From Myxococcales bacterium (lineage in GTDB: Bacteria > Myxococcota > Polyangia > Fen-1088), in contig PMLH01000411.1 of NCBI GenBank assembly GCA_003159055.1, forward strand, positions 1,533-12,481: a DNA stretch of 10,949 bases. The letters run 5' to 3'. The position numbers were made by a program, and so were the translations under genes. Below are positions 7,259 to 10,949 of this stretch, in pieces; position 1 is the stretch's first letter, and each line of letters opens with the position of its first letter. The notes under the pieces were generated by a model. That model saw only the letters and a list, made by a program, of their open reading frames with translations, ran no database searches and had not been told where the DNA came from.

Positions 7259-8614
7259 ATGCAGCGGCCGGCTAGCATCAGCGTCAAACGTCCGATTTCT
7301 GCCAAGATTCTGATTCTCATCGTTGCGGTGGTGGGTCTGGCCGGCCACCCGGCCGCGGCCGAGGTGCCGCGCGTGTTGAGCCTCGATCAGGCGCTGACAA
7401 TGGCCCGCAGGACCAACCGAACCTTAATTGCCGAACGCGAACGCTTGGCGCAAGCGCAGACCAACATCGAACAGGCCTGGTCGGTTCTGTTTCCAACCGT
7501 GGCGGCCCAGGGAAAATACACGCGCAACAACATCGGTCTGTCCTTCCCGATTTCCGCGGTTTCGTCGACACCTGGCCAGCCAGCTGGACCGCCGACGATC
7601 CTTACCATCCAACCATTGAATCAGCTCGACGGCGTGCTCAGCTTCTCCGCGCCGCTCATTGCGCCGCCCGCCTATCCCGCGCTGCAAGCCGTGAAGACAG
7701 GTGCGGAGACGGCCGAGGCCGACTACGAAACCTCGCTCACGAGCGTGCTGTTCGCGGTGGCGCAAGCCTACTACGCCGCCGCAATCTCCGACGAGGTGAC
7801 GACCGCGCGCCAGTCGAACCTGGACGTCGCACGTGCGACCTTGCAAAATGCCGAGACTCGCTTCTCAGCCGGTAGCGTGACCAAGGTGGATGTCGACCGA
7901 GCCGAATTGGCGGTGGTTCGCGCCGTGCAGGCGCTCCGAGAGGCGCGTTTCGCTCAGGAGCAGTCCTACCGTACCCTGACCACCCTGATTCAGAGCGAGG
8001 GTGGCTTCAGGGCGGAGCCCTTGGCGCCCAGTCGCGCCGCCGAGCCCGCGCAGGACTTGGACTTGGCTCTGCGATTGCGCCCCGAGTTCCGTGCCATCGA
8101 GCTTCTCGTCCGTTCGGACCGGTTGCAGCAACGGTCGTACGGCTGGCGATGGGCGCCGACTCTGTCGGGTTTCGGCAGTGCCCGGATCTTCAATTACGAC
8201 AATTTCGCCGAGCAACGCCACGCCTGGGCGGTCGGGGTCGAGCTCGACTGGGTTTTGTTTGATGGCGGCGCTCGGGATGCTCAACGCCACCTCGCCGCGG
8301 CCCAGGCGCGCGAAGCGCTTGCCCGTGCGCAGGTCTTGCGCGACACCATTCGTGACGATCTGGCCAATGGTCACGGCTTGCTGGAAACCAAGCGTCGCGC
8401 GCAAGAAGCGGCGGAGCGCTCGGTCGGGTTGGCGGTCGAGACCCTGGACTTGGTTCGCACCCAATACGAGGCCGGCCACATTGCACAGATCGATCTGCTG
8501 CAAGCACAAGACGGGCTGGTTGCGGCCAAAGAAGCCTTGGCGCAATCGCACTTCGAAGTGGCGATTGCCGACTTGAGCCTGCGACGGGCAGCCGGGACCT
8601 TCCCCGGCCAATAG
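7259..8614 (+). CDS. TolC-family outer-membrane efflux channel protein
   Basis: A 451-residue OEP/TolC-family protein, the family's normal size. Residues 1-34 are a signal peptide (core ILILIVAVVGLAG) with a probable cut after PAAA; no cysteine follows, so it is not lipidated. The mature part is two internally related repeats, each a strand-helix-helix unit. The first half ends with the FSAGSVTKVDVDRAELAVVRA region (from residue 202), and the second with YEAGHIAQIDLLQAQDGLVAA (from residue 403), the hallmark G-x-x-(D/L)-L-x-A signature. Trimers of such proteins form an outer-membrane barrel and periplasmic tunnel for drug or protein export. No RND pump, ABC exporter or adaptor gene is adjacent, so the partner is unknown. 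The ribosome binding site is weak. The stop abuts the convergent esterase gene with no gap. Confidence 0.9.
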   Translation: MQRPASISVKRPISAKILILIVAVVGLAGHPAAAEVPRVLSLDQALTMARRTNRTLIAERERLAQAQTNIEQAWSVLFPTVAAQGKYTRNNIGLSFPISAVSSTPGQPAGPPTILTIQPLNQLDGVLSFSAPLIAPPAYPALQAVKTGAETAEADYETSLTSVLFAVAQAYYAAAISDEVTTARQSNLDVARATLQNAETRFSAGSVTKVDVDRAELAVVRAVQALREARFAQEQSYRTLTTLIQSEGGFRAEPLAPSRAAEPAQDLDLALRLRPEFRAIELLVRSDRLQQRSYGWRWAPTLSGFGSARIFNYDNFAEQRHAWAVGVELDWVLFDGGARDAQRHLAAAQAREALARAQVLRDTIRDDLANGHGLLETKRRAQEAAERSVGLAVETLDLVRTQYEAGHIAQIDLLQAQDGLVAAKEALAQSHFEVAIADLSLRRAAGTFPGQ

Positions 8615-9829
8615 TCACTGAAGCAAGTAGTCCGCGAGGCCGATGCTCTGGTCGCGCAAGGCCTGGGCGACAAGACCGGCAATTTGCTTGGCGCCAGCCG
8701 CCTCGAAGTGGGTGTGGTCTTCGCAGAAGAAATCACCGATCGCGCCCGATTCGAAGGTGGCCGCGGTGTCGGCGCCGGGCAATGGGCAGAAGCCGAGCGA
8801 GTTGTAGAGCGCGACGCTTCGCTGTTCGAGGTCGATCACGGTCACGCTGTCGGCGGTTCCCGCTTGCTTCGTCGCCGTCGAATACGTGCCGCGCGAGCCC
8901 TTGGCGGTGGATCCGCTGCAGGAAATCGAGCTGACCGGGGTGACGAAGATCGGCGTCGCGCCGCGATCCTTCGCCGCCTGTGCCATCACGCCAAAGTACT
9001 TCTGGAAGAGCGCGGTCCCGACGTGGCGATTGCAGGACGAATCGCCGTCGTTGATCCCGAATTGAATGAAGAGGTAGTCACCCGGTTTCATGCCGTCGAG
9101 CATCGCGGTCCACTCGGAAAGATAGCTCGTCGAATTGAGCGTGCACTCTCCGTCGGAACCCATGGTCGTGCTCACGTCGTAAAGCCAGGTCTGCACGCTG
9201 CGCCCGCCCTGCGCACTGTTGACCACTTTGGCGTTGCTATTGAAATACGCTTGGAACGCTTTGCCCCAGCCAACCGGGCAAGGTGTGCTGCCATTGGCCA
9301 TGGTCGAGTCGCCCGCCAGCCAGACCGTGATGCTGGCAAGCGGCCCGCCGTCGCGGTTGCCGCCAGCGCCGCCGCTGCCGGTCCCGTCAGTGCCGACTTC
9401 TCTCCCGGCGCCGCCCAAACCGCCGACGTCTCTGCCTGTCTCGGGACGGGTCGTGGCATCGCCGACCGCCCCGTCGGATGGGCCGCCATCCCGGAGTGAC
9501 CCGGTTGTACCGCCGGCGAATCCTCCGGTGCCAGGGAGGGTGGTCGTGCCGCCTGCCGGAGGGCTTGCGCCGCCGGCCGCCCCCGCCCCGCCGGTTCCGC
9601 CCACGGAGCTTGAACCGTCGGAACCGGCCATCGCGGAGCTGCCTGCGCCACTTCCGCCACCTCGGCCCCCCGCGGCGGACGCCAAATCCGGTCCGGCCTC
9701 AGGGTCCTCCGAGCCGCCGGCATCCCGGCTTCCTGATGGCTGGGCGTCGTTCGAGCGGCTGCAAGCAAACACTTGCACCAAGAAAAATAGGGCTGCCAGA
9801 CTAAGGACATGGCGGCTGTCTCGTCGCAT
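8615..9829 (-). CDS. SGNH/GDSL esterase lipoprotein, rhamnogalacturonan acetylesterase-like
   Basis: A 404-residue lipoprotein. Signal peptide residues 1-22 end V-F-A-C, lipidated cysteine 23. Residues 24-164 are a Gly/Ser/Ala/Asp linker. Residues 165-404 form an SGNH hydrolase like rhamnogalacturonan acetylesterase (CE12): block I LAGDSTMANG with nucleophile S175; block II NSAQGGRS with oxyanion G209; block III QFGINDG with N260; block V DHTHF with D371 and H374. Block III has Ile where fungal rhamnogalacturonan acetylesterase has His (FGHND). Six further cysteines (184, 229, 266, 304, 348, 369) suggest disulfides, fitting an exported enzyme. It probably removes acetyl groups from a polysaccharide outside the cell; the substrate is inferred only. 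GAGG (9840-9837), at the end of otsB, lies 7 bases before the ATG, and the gene begins 4 bases after otsB, suggesting translational coupling. Confidence 0.87.
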   Translation of the reverse strand: MRRDSRHVLSLAALFFLVQVFACSRSNDAQPSGSRDAGGSEDPEAGPDLASAAGGRGGGSGAGSSAMAGSDGSSSVGGTGGAGAAGGASPPAGGTTTLPGTGGFAGGTTGSLRDGGPSDGAVGDATTRPETGRDVGGLGGAGREVGTDGTGSGGAGGNRDGGPLASITVWLAGDSTMANGSTPCPVGWGKAFQAYFNSNAKVVNSAQGGRSVQTWLYDVSTTMGSDGECTLNSTSYLSEWTAMLDGMKPGDYLFIQFGINDGDSSCNRHVGTALFQKYFGVMAQAAKDRGATPIFVTPVSSISCSGSTAKGSRGTYSTATKQAGTADSVTVIDLEQRSVALYNSLGFCPLPGADTAATFESGAIGDFFCEDHTHFEAAGAKQIAGLVAQALRDQSIGLADYLLQ

Positions 9830-9833
9830 GCGA

Positions 9834-10616
9834 CTACCTCAACCTTGCAGTGGCGCCACGGCTAAAGTCAGCTCGCGGGATCCGTGCTTCGATGAGCCTC
9901 GTCAGCAGGTCACTGAGCGCATTCCGCGCGGGCAAGAAGTATGGCGCCTTCGACTTGGGTGAACGGCCGACGCGGATCCCGAGCAGGCGGCCTTGCGCGG
10001 CGAGTGCGAAGACATCCTCGTCGTTGTCGTCGTCGCCGACGTAGATCGCGGATTGGCAGCGCAAGCGTCGGCAAAGTCCGGCGAGCGCGGTGCCCTTGTT
10101 GCCGGTCCCGGCGGGCAAGACATTGACCACCATCTTCCCCTCCATGATGCGCGCGCCGGGCAATTGTGCGGCGAGGTCCAAGAGAAGCTGGCGGACTTTG
10201 GGTCGATGGCGGGCTTGTCGAAAGTGGAGGGCGAGACTTGTGTCCTTGTCTTCGACGGCGAGGCCAGGAATGGATGGCAACTGCCGTGCGAGTTGGGCCT
10301 GCCATGCGTCGACCAGGCGACGGACAGCGCGAGGATTGCGCACGGGTTCGATGCCGTGATTGCCGAACACTGCACGCAGCGGAATGTCGGAAACGCGTGT
10401 CAGCACGTCCTTGCGCGCACGGCCCGAGATCACGGCGCACGGATAGAGCCGGGCCACTTCTTTCAGCAGACGGCGGGTCTTCGTCGGGATGGCAGCGGCC
10501 GACGGATTGGTAACGATGGGGGCCAAGGTTCCGTCGAAATCGAAGGCGACCAGCACCCGCTGCTTCAGGAATGTGCTGAGAATGGACTGCTGTCTGCTGC
10601 CTAAGATGTTTTTCAC
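9834..10616 (-). CDS. otsB: Trehalose-6-phosphate phosphatase
   Basis: A 260-residue HAD-superfamily phosphatase that converts trehalose 6-phosphate to trehalose in the cytoplasm. Motif I DFDGTLAPI supplies nucleophile D26 and acid/base D28; motif II is SGR at 64-66. Motif III lysines lie in GKMVVNVLPAGTGNKG (K161, K174), and motif IV is GDDDNDED (194-201). GNHGIE (85-90) is also typical of the family. The start is GTG 10616-10614, which overlaps the otsA stop as GTGA, pointing to coupled translation. The stop TAG directly follows the GAGG site of the esterase gene. Length is normal for bacterial OtsB. Confidence 0.94.
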   Translation of the reverse strand: MKNILGSRQQSILSTFLKQRVLVAFDFDGTLAPIVTNPSAAAIPTKTRRLLKEVARLYPCAVISGRARKDVLTRVSDIPLRAVFGNHGIEPVRNPRAVRRLVDAWQAQLARQLPSIPGLAVEDKDTSLALHFRQARHRPKVRQLLLDLAAQLPGARIMEGKMVVNVLPAGTGNKGTALAGLCRRLRCQSAIYVGDDDNDEDVFALAAQGRLLGIRVGRSPKSKAPYFLPARNALSDLLTRLIEARIPRADFSRGATARLR

Positions 10617-10949
10617 TGAGAAAGACCCGCAAATCGGGTCAATTCTGCACTGGCGCGGCCGAGCAGGCTTGCTTTTTTTCGCAGCCGTGCCGCATCGACC
10701 AGCATGCGGCCGGCCCAGCGGTACACGTTGAATTCCGACAAGAACCCGCGCATGGCGTGGATGCGGTCGCGCTGCTCGTCGCGCGACATGGCGATGGCCG
10801 AGGCCAAGGCCGAGCTGCTTTCCTCTAGATCGTAGGGATTGACCACCAGCGCTTCGGTCAGCTCGCGCGCGGCACCGGTGAACTGGCTGAGCACCAACAC
10901 GCCACGCTCGTCGTCGCGCGCAGCCACGAATTCCTTGGCCACCAGGTTC
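10613..10949 (-). CDS. otsA: Trehalose-6-phosphate synthase, C-terminal part (runs off right edge)
   Basis: The last 111 residues of a GT20 glycosyltransferase that makes trehalose 6-phosphate from UDP-glucose and glucose 6-phosphate. The visible part has the family signatures NLVAKEF, a [19 protein letters not shown] segment and NPYDLEE, the C-terminal sugar-nucleotide-binding region, followed by the closing helices with [10 protein letters not shown]. The frame is intact to its stop TGA at 10615-10613, which overlaps the otsB GTG by 4 bases. The promoter and N-terminus lie outside the window. Confidence 0.93.
   Translation of the reverse strand, partial: NLVAKEFVAARDDERGVLVLSQFTGAARELTEALVVNPYDLEESSSALASAIAMSRDEQRDRIHAMRGFLSEFNVYRWAGRMLVDAARLRKKASLLGRASAELTRFAGLSQ

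Noticed and set aside
9219..9962. Plus-strand Pro-rich open frame of 247 codons
   Set aside because: It is the antisense of the Gly-rich esterase linker (Gly codons read as Pro) and runs into otsB; no independent evidence.

Overview
The window is GC-rich DNA with long antisense shadow ORFs. It looks like a chromosome segment of a Myxococcota (Polyangia-like) or related deltaproteobacterial genome. This rests on an FHA-domain enhancer-binding protein, several predicted lipoproteins with Gly/Ser- or Thr-rich low-complexity linkers, and GTG/TTG starts. No species can be named from sequence alone. Apart from one repeat cluster of unknown origin there is no clear mobile element, and no rRNA, tRNA or CRISPR array was seen.

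Layout, left to right. (1) 1-466, minus: the N-terminal part of a lipoprotein with a long alternating-Thr stretch; it leaves the window on the left. (2) 467-1095: a non-coding stretch with three copies of a composite repeat starting TGTAATATCAC. (3) 1096-2475, plus: an FHA/AAA+ enhancer-binding-type regulator whose sigma54-contact loop is degenerate, followed 68 bp later by an unrecognised lipoprotein (2544-3386). (4) 3538-4953, plus: a Gly-rich lipoprotein with a C-terminal LamG/jellyroll domain. (5) 4959-5638, minus: a VapBC-type toxin-antitoxin pair with a palindrome over the antitoxin start. (6) 5741-6232, plus: a NikR-type nickel regulator with a His-rich tail. (7) 6243-6941, minus: a helical lipoprotein. 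(8) 7259-8614, plus: a TolC-family outer-membrane channel. (9) 8615-10949, minus: a tightly packed group reading otsA (partial), otsB, then an SGNH/GDSL esterase lipoprotein similar to rhamnogalacturonan acetylesterase.

How the genes work together. OtsA and OtsB form the two-step trehalose pathway. They overlap by 4 bp, and the esterase begins 4 bp after otsB with its ribosome binding site inside the end of otsB, so the three are probably co-translated. The VapBC pair is self-contained. Five products (Thr-rich, 2544, LamG, 6941 and the SGNH esterase) carry lipobox-type signals, so much of the window encodes cell-surface or periplasmic proteins. No complete new system is evident. The points most worth following are the composite repeat cluster, the FHA regulator with a lost GAFTGA loop, and the linkage of a polysaccharide-esterase-like lipoprotein to trehalose synthesis.
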